Made by a program: the position numbers and the translations under genes. The notes beneath the pieces were generated by a model that worked only from the letters and a program-made list of their open reading frames with translations, had not been told where the DNA came from and made no database searches. A DNA stretch of 21,194 nt from Myxococcales bacterium (GTDB lineage Bacteria > Myxococcota_A > Bradymonadia > UBA4248), in assembly GCA_004554395.1 (NCBI GenBank), contig SFMP01000161.1:1-21194 (forward strand), read 5' to 3'. Positions 6,247 to 12,769 of the stretch are shown piece after piece. Position 1 is the stretch's first letter, and each line of letters begins with the position of its first letter.

Positions 6247-7641
6247 TCATTCGTCATATACGCCTAGAGCGCACCGCAGGCGATAGAAGAAGTGCCCCAA
6301 TCGATGCGGCCCGTAGAAAAAGGACTTCATGGCGCTTCGAACGGCGGGCAATGGGGCGTCTTGAGCGAGCATGAGGAGCGAGCGCAAGGCGAGCCCTGTC
6401 ATGGCATCGCATTTATCGTCGCGCCCCGTGACGAGTTGAGCGGCGAATGAGCTGTCGCGTAGCCATAGATTGCACATATTTTTGTATAAAATTCGATAGA
6501 TCAGTTTATTGAGCGGTTGATATTCGTTATTATTAAAACTATGATAATTGGAATTCGAGTATTTGCCGTTTGAACGATGAACATGCTGTTGGTCTATTTT
6601 GGCGTGTTGGAAGATAAACCGAGTGAAATCGAATGCGATGATGCTGAGTCGTTCGAGGCGATATTTTTTGGCGTGGGCGTGGAGGGCATGTTCTGCACGG
6701 CAATCGTCGTTGCTTCGAATGATATTCGAGCAAAAGGCGATGATGTCGAGTCGCGTTTTGAGCGCAAAGGAGTGTTCGATGGCATGGGTGAGTAGCAGAA
6801 TCCACATATCGCATGTGGCTAGCGTATAGACGCCATTTGTCATGGCATTATCGCGGCGTGATCGCAAGTAAGCCTCGTCGAAATCGGGGGCGTCGAGGGA
6901 TGGCAAAGCGAGTCGCCAATGGATTTCGATGGGCGCCAAGACGTCGTGATAGACGATTTCTTGGTTTGTTGCCCAAATATGGGGGCTTTCGAGTCGTCGA
7001 TAACCGATTGTCGCGAGGAGTTGGCGTGTGCGCGATCGATAGGCACGCGGGATCCAGACGTCGATATCGGTCGTCGATCTCGCGCGTGTCGATCCGAAAA
7101 TCGCCTGCCCCATTGGTGCGCCTTTGAGCAAGATAAATGGGATCTGTGCTTCGTCGAAAAGCGATCGCATTTGATGGATGGCGACTTCGATGAGTTTGAG
7201 CTTTGTGCAATATTCGATAAATTTACTTGGGTAATGCAGATGATTTAGTATATTGTCGCGATTTTCGTATAATGATTTGCAATAGTTGTAGAAGGTCGAA
7301 TGATTTGAGGTGATAAAATGATGGAAGCGATCGTTAGAAAGATGAGCGTCGTAGCGGTTGGATGAGCCAGAGTCTATGGTCGAGGCATTGTCGGTAGATC
7401 GATCGATCGATTCCGATGTTTTATAAGCGTCGGATGGATTGGATAGATGGGGTAATCGAGCACCGGGGCATCGATTTTTTGTATCATCGATATAGGCGAA
7501 CAGCGTCGGCTCGCAATCGTATCGCTTGGCGCGATTGTCGATATCGGTCCACGAGACGCCGAGCGCCGTGGCGCGCGCCAATGCGTCGTCGAAGTAGCGC
7601 GCCACGGCGCTCGGGAAATGATTTGTTTTTGGGATGGGCAT
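6247..7641 (-). CDS. Nucleotidyltransferase-fold protein (NTP_transf_5-like)
   Basis: This 464-aa protein has a central domain (about residues 150-300) with the pattern of the uncharacterised nucleotidyltransferase family NTP_transf_5. FILLKGAPMGQAIFG (169-183) is followed by TTDIDVWIP with the metal-binding Asp pair (Asp192, Asp194), and then by IEIHWRLALP (238-247). The first 110 residues are Ser/Asp-rich and probably variable. The region 350-375 is an Asn/Ser/His low-complexity stretch. The C-terminal region is helical (LGHFFYRLRCALG). Family members are often found near polysaccharide or peptide-modification genes; the substrate is unknown. The ATG is 3 nt after the stop codon of the AAA+ ATPase gene, with only a weak GGGA-type site inside that gene, so translational coupling is likely. 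A promoter of its own is not apparent. Confidence 0.8.
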   Translation of the reverse strand: MPIPKTNHFPSAVARYFDDALARATALGVSWTDIDNRAKRYDCEPTLFAYIDDTKNRCPGARLPHLSNPSDAYKTSESIDRSTDNASTIDSGSSNRYDAHLSNDRFHHFITSNHSTFYNYCKSLYENRDNILNHLHYPSKFIEYCTKLKLIEVAIHQMRSLFDEAQIPFILLKGAPMGQAIFGSTRARSTTDIDVWIPRAYRSRTRQLLATIGYRRLESPHIWATNQEIVYHDVLAPIEIHWRLALPSLDAPDFDEAYLRSRRDNAMTNGVYTLATCDMWILLLTHAIEHSFALKTRLDIIAFCSNIIRSNDDCRAEHALHAHAKKYRLERLSIIAFDFTRFIFQHAKIDQQHVHRSNGKYSNSNYHSFNNNEYQPLNKLIYRILYKNMCNLWLRDSSFAAQLVTGRDDKCDAMTGLALRSLLMLAQDAPLPAVRSAMKSFFYGPHRLGHFFYRLRCALGVYDE

Positions 7642-7644
7642 CGG

Positions 7645-9771
7645 TTAGTCCCAGGGATTTCGGCGATTTGGAACGAGTTTTCCCATTTCTCTGTATTCTT
7701 GTAGCCCAGAGGCTTCGAGCAATTCCATATCGATGAGGGATTTGCGTTCGGCGGCTTTGTAAGCGGCTCTGAGAACGGAGTTTTTGATACATCCGCCCGA
7801 GAGTTCGAAGTCTTTTCCGAGGATTTCGAAATCGATATCGTCGGAGAGTGGCGCGGCGTCGGGCAAGAGTCGTTTCCAGATGCGTGCGCGGTCGCGCGCG
7901 TCGGGGAATGGGAAGTCGATTTTGTGGTTGAGTCGTCGCTCAAAGGCATCGTCGATGGCGGCGTCGAGGTTCGTCGTCAGCAAGACGACGCCATCGAATC
8001 GCTCGACTTCTTGGAGCAATAAGTTGACTTCCATGTTGGCATATCGGTCGTTTGAATCTTTGACATCGGTTCGTTTTGAAAAGATCGAATCGGCTTCGTC
8101 GAACAAGAGGATGGCGCCGCAAGCGGCGGCTTCGCGGAAGCATTTTTCGAGGTTTTTCTCGGTTTCGCCGACGTATTTCGAGACGATGGCGGGAATCCTG
8201 ACGCGATAGAGCGCCATGCCGAGTTCGTTTGCGATGATTTCTGCCGAGAGCGTCTTTCCCGTTCCCGAATCGCCCCGAAATAGCGCGCATATCCCTCGCC
8301 CTTTTGTCATCTTCTCGCCAAAGCCCCAATCTTCGAAGATCGTGCGGCGATTGCGAACCGACGCGATGAGGCTGCGAATTTTTTCTTTAATTTTCTTTGG
8401 CAAGACGAGGTCGTCGAGCGTGAGCGTCGTCATCGTCTTGTCGGCGATTTTCTTTATCTTGTTTCGAATTTGCGTACGTGCGGCTTCGTCGAGCGTCGCC
8501 ATATCGAGCGATAAAGTTTGGTTGTGTGGTGCGTTATGCGAACAATCTTCGGCATTGTTGCTAGATGGTTGAATTTTATTCTCGAGATTTCCGAGAGCTC
8601 GATTCATGGCGACCGAAATGGTGTTTCGGATCATGCCACCAGGGAATTCGTATTTTTCGGCCAAGTGCGGGAGATCGACGTCTTGGGCCAATTCGACTTG
8701 TTTTGGGATGTGTCGGCGCCAAATTTGCTCGCGCAATTTTGCGGGCAAGATGTCGAAATCGATTTGCATCGTCACGCGGCGATCGAGGGCAGGGTCGAGG
8801 ACCGTGGGTAAGTTTGTCGTCATGATGACGAGGCCTTCGTAGGCGTCGAGCGCCGCCAAGAGCAATGGCAAATCACGATTCCCTTGTGTTCGCGCCGTAA
8901 AGATGAGTTCACAATCGTCGAAGAGTAAAACAGCACGTCGCAATCGCGATTCTCGCATGATCTTGTCGAGGTTGTCTTCGAGTCCGCGTCGGGCTTGTAG
9001 TTCATGAGCATCGACGAGTAGGAGAGGGCGATTGAGCGCGTGGGCAATGGCTTGCGCCATGAGTGTTTTGCCCGTGCCCGAGGGGCCGCAGAATAGCAAG
9101 ATGATATTGCGGCCGCCACCGCCGATTTCTTCGAATCCCCATGTCTTTTTCATGGTCATGCATTGCTCGTAATTGTCGACGAGCGACATGATTTGTTGTC
9201 GTTTTTTTTCGGGTATGACGACGTCTTCGAGCTTCGTCTTTGGGTGTAGGATGCGGCTAAAGCCGTCGATTTCGGCATCGGCTTCTTGCCCCAAGATATG
9301 GGCGACGATGCGCGGCATCGGCGCGATGATCATCTCTTGGAGTTGGTTTTCGGCTCCGAGTTTTGGGACGATTTCGCACAAATGATGCAGGAGAAGCGGG
9401 GAATTTGGGGAGAAACTTCGTCGATTTTCGAGTTTTTTCGAAAAATCTTCGCTAAATAGGTCGAGTGCTGTGCCGACATCGATTTGCGATAGGGCAAAGT
9501 TTTGGCGCATACGCGCTAGAGTTTGTCGGAAGCTGGCATCGAGCGTCGGGGCGATCGACAAGAAGAGGGCATTGGCTTCGAAAGTGGAGAGCGAGAAATC
9601 GGCGACGATTTGCCGGAAAGGGATCGATTCTGGCGATTCATCGGCGGATTTATCGAGTGCATCGACATCGGCACAGTAGCGTTTGATAGCGGCTTCGCCG
9701 TCGCAGGCGAATTTATCGCATAGTGAGATGAGCGATTTGAGGCGATTTTCGAGATATTGTGCGTTGTTCAT
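7645..9771 (-). CDS. Double AAA+ ATPase with N-terminal winged-helix-like region
   Basis: This 708-aa cytoplasmic ATPase has two AAA+ modules. Module 1 has Walker A GPSGTGKT (229-236), a Walker B variant VLLFDDCE (281-288, Asp instead of the catalytic Glu), and sensor-1 TTN (318-320). Module 2 has Walker A GDSGTGKT (500-507), canonical LLFDEAD (555-561), TTN (599-601) and FERR (610-613). Before module 1, residues 55-135 (FSLSTFEANALFLSIAP, then TALDLFSEDF, then SPLLLHH) match the winged-helix region that precedes AAA modules in ATPases of contractile-injection-system loci and related stand-alone proteins. No such locus is present here. The start at 9771 follows a G8AG Shine-Dalgarno site; the ATG at 9792 has none. 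The downstream NTP_transf_5-like gene starts 3 nt after the stop, so the two proteins probably act together. Confidence 0.9.
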   Translation of the reverse strand: MNNAQYLENRLKSLISLCDKFACDGEAAIKRYCADVDALDKSADESPESIPFRQIVADFSLSTFEANALFLSIAPTLDASFRQTLARMRQNFALSQIDVGTALDLFSEDFSKKLENRRSFSPNSPLLLHHLCEIVPKLGAENQLQEMIIAPMPRIVAHILGQEADAEIDGFSRILHPKTKLEDVVIPEKKRQQIMSLVDNYEQCMTMKKTWGFEEIGGGGRNIILLFCGPSGTGKTLMAQAIAHALNRPLLLVDAHELQARRGLEDNLDKIMRESRLRRAVLLFDDCELIFTARTQGNRDLPLLLAALDAYEGLVIMTTNLPTVLDPALDRRVTMQIDFDILPAKLREQIWRRHIPKQVELAQDVDLPHLAEKYEFPGGMIRNTISVAMNRALGNLENKIQPSSNNAEDCSHNAPHNQTLSLDMATLDEAARTQIRNKIKKIADKTMTTLTLDDLVLPKKIKEKIRSLIASVRNRRTIFEDWGFGEKMTKGRGICALFRGDSGTGKTLSAEIIANELGMALYRVRIPAIVSKYVGETEKNLEKCFREAAACGAILLFDEADSIFSKRTDVKDSNDRYANMEVNLLLQEVERFDGVVLLTTNLDAAIDDAFERRLNHKIDFPFPDARDRARIWKRLLPDAAPLSDDIDFEILGKDFELSGGCIKNSVLRAAYKAAERKSLIDMELLEASGLQEYREMGKLVPNRRNPWD

Positions 9772-9775
9772 GAGA

Positions 9776-9785
9776 CTCCCCCCCC
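9776..9785 (-). promoter_or_regulatory. Poly-G Shine-Dalgarno site that fixes the AAA+ ATPase start
   Basis: On the minus strand, eight G residues followed by AG lie 4 nt before the ATG at 9771. The alternative in-frame ATG at 9792 lies upstream of this site and lacks any purine-rich site of its own, so 9771 is preferred. The homopolymeric G run is a potential length-variable (phase-variation-like) tract controlling translation efficiency. Confidence 0.55.
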
Positions 9786-9872
9786 AGCTCATTGGATCTG
9801 GGAAAAGATTTGGAAATAGCGAGAGCCCCAGCCCATCTTGCCAACGGGTTCGATCCGATCGTGTGTGGAGTC

Positions 9873-9897
9873 GCGCTCACGCCTTTGGCGTGTGCGC
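9873..9897. repeat. Intergenic hairpin between coaD and the AAA+ ATPase gene
   Basis: GCGC-T-CACGCC / GGCGTG-T-GCGC forms a 10-bp stem with one T-T mismatch and a 3-nt TTT loop. No T tract follows on either strand. It lies in the 166-nt gap after coaD. The short GC-rich stem with a 3-nt loop resembles the hairpins at 541-602 and 12566-12755. It may mark the boundary between the coaD group and the ATPase pair. Confidence 0.5.
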
Positions 9898-9937
9898 CGC
9901 TGATCCGATATGAATAGCATTGCAACGCCTCAACGCT

Positions 9938-10429
9938 CTAATCTTCTTCTCCATACTTTTGCATCAGAGGTTGAACGACGCATGTAGGGACGTATGGCGA
10001 GATATCGCGGTGGCAACTGGCGATTTCTTTGACGACGGAGCTCGAGAGAAAGATCTTATCGGTCGAGGCGATGAGGAAGAAAGTTTCGATTTCAGGGGCT
10101 AAATTTTTATTGACGAGTCCGAGTTGGAATTCGAATTCGAAATCGCCGATGGCGCGGAGCCCACGGATGATGACGCGAGCCCCGATTGAGCGGCAGAAGT
10201 CGACGAGTAGTCCGTCGTAGGCTGCGACGGAGACGTTTGGAATGTTGTCTAGGGAGAGATTCAAAAAGCCCAATCGCTCTTGTGTAGAGAAGAGGGCTTT
10301 TTTGTTTGGGTTGACGCCGATGGCGACGACGACGCGATCGAAGTGTTGTGCGGCTCGCGAAATGAGATCGATATGCCCGAGTGTTGGCGGGTCGAAAGTG
10401 CCGCCATAGACGGCCGTTCTTGAATCCAT
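9938..10429 (-). CDS. coaD: Phosphopantetheine adenylyltransferase (CoaD)
   Basis: This 163-aa enzyme of the fourth step of coenzyme A synthesis makes dephospho-CoA from 4'-phosphopantetheine and ATP. The cytidylyltransferase-like fold signature is at the N-terminus: AVYGGTFDPPTLGH (6-19), including the H-x-G-H-type nucleotide-binding motif in the form TLGH. RVIIRGLRAIGDFEFEFQ supplies the substrate-binding RGLR segment, and LSSSVVKEIA matches the conserved ISSS..KE motif. The length matches the family (about 160 aa). The ATG at 10429 is preferred over the TTG at 10447 because it gives the usual short N-terminus. It follows the TPR gene by 18 nt with no strong SD, so coupling is likely. Confidence 0.95.
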   Translation of the reverse strand: MDSRTAVYGGTFDPPTLGHIDLISRAAQHFDRVVVAIGVNPNKKALFSTQERLGFLNLSLDNIPNVSVAAYDGLLVDFCRSIGARVIIRGLRAIGDFEFEFQLGLVNKNLAPEIETFFLIASTDKIFLSSSVVKEIASCHRDISPYVPTCVVQPLMQKYGEED

Positions 10430-10447
10430 GGTGTATTTATCGAGCAA

Positions 10448-10894
10448 TCAAACGGATTGAGAGGCTTTTGCGCTTTCGAGCATGAGATCGAGTCCTTGGG
10501 CGAAATCGCCCGATTTGCATGCGCATTGGGCGTGGAGCAATCGCAATTTGGCGTTTTGTGGATCGAGTTTTCGCGCGGCGCGAATGTAGTACGAAGCGGC
10601 GCGGTAATCTTGTCGAATGAGGCAAATGGTGCCCAAGAGTTGTAGGACTTCGATCGATTGATCGTCGCGTAGAGGGACGAGTTTTCGTCCTTCTTCGAGG
10701 AGTTTGATGGCGTCGACGTATTTGTGTTGTCGGCTAAGGGCAATCGCCATGTGGGTCCGAGCGGGCAGGAAATTAGGGGCGATTTGTAGGGCGTCTTTGA
10801 AGTTGACGCATGCGTCGGGGAATTGCTCTTGATTGAGGAAATATAGCCCGCGTTCGAAGAAGCGGCGCACGCGAATCGTATCGGAAGCAGACAT
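10448..10894 (-). CDS. TPR-repeat protein
   Basis: This is a 148-aa soluble protein built almost entirely from about four tetratricopeptide repeats (roughly residues 8-41, 42-75, 80-113 and 114-147). The typical positions are visible in GLYFLNQEQFPDACVNFKDA, ARTHMAIALSRQHKYVDAIK and LLGTICLIRQDYRAASYY. TPR arrays bind partner proteins; no catalytic residues are seen. AGGAG lies 9 nt before the ATG and overlaps the TAG stop of the upstream 253-aa gene (11-nt gap). coaD follows directly. The partner is unknown; the co-transcribed 253-aa protein is the obvious candidate, by position only. Confidence 0.85.
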   Translation of the reverse strand: MSASDTIRVRRFFERGLYFLNQEQFPDACVNFKDALQIAPNFLPARTHMAIALSRQHKYVDAIKLLEEGRKLVPLRDDQSIEVLQLLGTICLIRQDYRAASYYIRAARKLDPQNAKLRLLHAQCACKSGDFAQGLDLMLESAKASQSV

Positions 10895-10905
10895 GGTATG
10901 GGCTC

Positions 10906-11667
10906 CTAATCGAGGTCGAGGCTTGCGAAGCGGTTAGACGGATTGATTTGTTTATCGCCCGCGGCGAGAGCCGGAGGAGCTGGTGGCGCGGCGGGGACTG
11001 GGGAGTCTTCGCGCGTAGCGGCCGTTTTTGCGAAGTCATTCGACGACGAATCAGCTTGGACTTGAGGGTCGTCGCCTGGGGCAGATTCGGCGATAGGCGG
11101 TGGCAATTCGTCGTCTTCTTCGGCACGTGTAGGCGGCTCGTCGAAGAGCGCGAAGCCGCGATCGCCTGGGCGATCGTTTGCAAAGAGGTCGGCCATGCTC
11201 GGGGTTTCGACTTGCGAGACGGGAGCTTTTTTGGGGGCTTGCGGGGCTCGACGCCATGGTTTGCTATCGAGATCCATGCGTTCAGCGGGGGTCATATCGT
11301 CGTCGTCGACGTCGTGCGGATCGGAATTATCTTCGGTGGTTTCGGCGCCTTCGCGAGCTAAAGTCGGTGTTGGTCCGTTGATATCGAATTCTGCGTCGCC
11401 GATTGAGACATAAACCGTATAGGGCGTTACGCGGAATTTGGCGAGTTCGTCGAGTTCGAGGCTGTTTTGCAATAGGCTAATGACTTGAGCAAACGAGAGC
11501 CCCGATAAATCTTTCACCGATTCGGGTTTACTCGCTTGGGAATCGAGTTTGACGGGTTCGTTGAGCACGTATATGCGCAGGAGGTGTTCCATCAAATCGA
11601 CGAGTTCTTCTTTGCTGTAGCGTTGCAGGGCGGATTTAATCTGTTCGTGTTGGGCGTTAGAAGCCAT
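10906..11667 (-). CDS. Protein with helical N-domain and disordered acidic/proline-rich tail, unknown
   Basis: I do not recognise this 253-aa protein. Residues 1-110 look folded: helices with EQIKSALQRYSKEELVDLME and LSFAQVISLLQNSLELDEL, then a beta-like segment FRVTPYTVYVSIGDAEFDI. Residues 111-253 are rich in Asp, Glu, Pro, Ala and Ser, with no hydrophobic core, and include DDDDMTPAER, ADLFANDRPGDRGFALFDEP and an Ala/Pro stretch (VPAAPPAPPALAAG). It ends in FASLDLD. There is no signal peptide. AAGAGGT lies 7 nt before the ATG. It is followed at 11 nt by the TPR gene, so the two are likely co-translated, perhaps as an adaptor and its binding partner (inference). Confidence 0.8.
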   Translation of the reverse strand: MASNAQHEQIKSALQRYSKEELVDLMEHLLRIYVLNEPVKLDSQASKPESVKDLSGLSFAQVISLLQNSLELDELAKFRVTPYTVYVSIGDAEFDINGPTPTLAREGAETTEDNSDPHDVDDDDMTPAERMDLDSKPWRRAPQAPKKAPVSQVETPSMADLFANDRPGDRGFALFDEPPTRAEEDDELPPPIAESAPGDDPQVQADSSSNDFAKTAATREDSPVPAAPPAPPALAAGDKQINPSNRFASLDLD

Positions 11668-11732
11668 GGGTTTACCTCTTGAAAACGGTTTATATCGCGA
11701 ATGCTTTGAAAACGTATGGGATTCAGACGAAA

Positions 11733-12428
11733 TTAGTCGAAGATGGCGTCGTTACGGCTATCGGCGGTGATATCGCAGTCGATGAGTACGGCTCCTCGGA
11801 AATCGGCGCGAGCCAGGCATGTGCCGATGAGGTTGACGCGGATGAGAATGGCATCGGTAAAATTAGACGTCTGAAGGTTTGCGCCTTTGAACGACGAATC
11901 GATGATCATGGCGCGCGAGAAGTTGGTGCGCGAAAGCTCGGCATTGCCCATTTTGGGGTCGGAGAATTGGACTTGTGCGAGGAAGGCGTTTTCGAACGAA
12001 GCGCCATACATATTATTCGATTGGAACTGTGTTTTAACGATTTTTGAGCGATTGAAATTACAGTTGACCAAATCGGATTCGAAGAAGTTCCCGTTTTGTA
12101 GGAGAGTATCTTCGAAGCGGCATTCGATGGCGTGGCAGTTGAGCATATTCCATCCGTCGATGTTGGCATCGCGCATGGAGCATCCGCGCAGATTACATGC
12201 CGTGCACTGAATGGCGTTGGCATCCATCGAATCCATGCGCAAACTAGGCATAGAAGTGCGGTGGATGAGGACGTTTTTGAGCATTCGATTTTCGAAAGAC
12301 GTGCGGGAGAGGTTTGTGTCGCGAATGGCGTAGCCATCGAGCGAGCCACCGGCGAGAGCATCTTGGAGGTCCATTTCGCAAGAAATGACGTTTTGAAAAT
12401 CGCTTAGTGCTTTAGTTTCAAGAGACAT
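11733..12428 (-). CDS. Pentapeptide-repeat protein
   Basis: This 231-aa protein is made of pentapeptide repeats of the A(D/N)LXX/F type from about residue 15 to 222. The regular five-residue pattern is visible in SFENRMLKNV, CNLRGCSMRDANIDG, GNFFESDLVNCNFNRSK, ANLQTSNFTDAILIR and RADFRGAVLIDCDIT. Such repeats fold as a right-handed quadrilateral beta-helix. There is no signal peptide, so it is probably cytoplasmic. Pentapeptide proteins include DNA-mimic gyrase protectors (MfpA/Qnr), effectors and many of unknown role; nothing here identifies which. The start is supported by a weak GGATG site. A 65-nt gap separates it from the 253-aa gene, and a strong terminator upstream isolates it from the lipoprotein gene. 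Confidence 0.9.
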   Translation of the reverse strand: MSLETKALSDFQNVISCEMDLQDALAGGSLDGYAIRDTNLSRTSFENRMLKNVLIHRTSMPSLRMDSMDANAIQCTACNLRGCSMRDANIDGWNMLNCHAIECRFEDTLLQNGNFFESDLVNCNFNRSKIVKTQFQSNNMYGASFENAFLAQVQFSDPKMGNAELSRTNFSRAMIIDSSFKGANLQTSNFTDAILIRVNLIGTCLARADFRGAVLIDCDITADSRNDAIFD

Positions 12429-12521
12429 AGTTCATCCGGAGCGTCGAAAAATGTTAAAAAAACTACCTCGCGCATATTACCGCTTTGTTGGTTGGGATAA
12501 AATCGATATTTTCGACAAATC

Positions 12522-12558
12522 AAAAAAGCGCCGTATTGCCGATGTCGGCAATAGGCGC
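12522..12558 (-). terminator. Intrinsic terminator downstream of the 480-aa lipoprotein gene
   Basis: A 14-bp stem with a single bulged base lies at 12528-12558: GCGCC-(G)-TATTGCCGA / TCGGCAATA-GGCGC. On the minus strand it is followed by six T residues (plus 12522-12527). It lies about 210 nt past the stop of the gene at 12770, beyond the two 95-bp repeats, and insulates the pentapeptide gene group. Confidence 0.8.
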
Positions 12559-12565
12559 TTTAGTC

Positions 12566-12755
12566 GTGCGTATGCGCGCAAGGTGGCATTGCCACCGAGC
12601 ACATAGCACGACGGGCGTCCCGTATTGGCCGCAGGCCAATAGGGCGCCTCAAAAGAGGGCGTGCGTATGCGCGCAAGGTGGCATTGCCACCGAGCACATA
12701 GCACGACGGGCGTCCCGTATTGGCCGCAGGCCAATAGGGCGCCTCAAAAGAGGGC
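12566..12755. repeat. Two identical tandem 95-bp repeats, each with three hairpins
   Basis: Units 12566-12660 and 12661-12755 are identical across 95 bp. Each unit holds three perfect inverted repeats with 3-nt loops, given for unit 1: GGTGGC-ATT-GCCACC (12582-12596), ACGGG-CGT-CCCGT (12611-12623) and ATTGGCC-GCA-GGCCAAT (12624-12640). The array fills the gap between the terminator and the stop of the 480-aa lipoprotein gene, so it would be transcribed as the 3' untranslated part of that mRNA. Open frames crossing it are repeat translations. Except for this array and the terminator, 12429-12769 holds nothing I can support. Confidence 0.9.
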
Positions 12756-12769
12756 ATTGTGTGCGTGTT

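Noticed and set aside
9840..9870. tRNA-like T-arm motif GGGTTCGATCC between coaD and the ATPase gene
   Set aside because: The flanking bases do not form the 5-bp T stem, and no matching acceptor, D or anticodon arm can be drawn around it.
10430..10447. TTG start for coaD directly after the TPR stop codon
   Set aside because: It would add six residues before the usual N-terminus and is a rarer start codon; the ATG at 10429 fits family alignments better.
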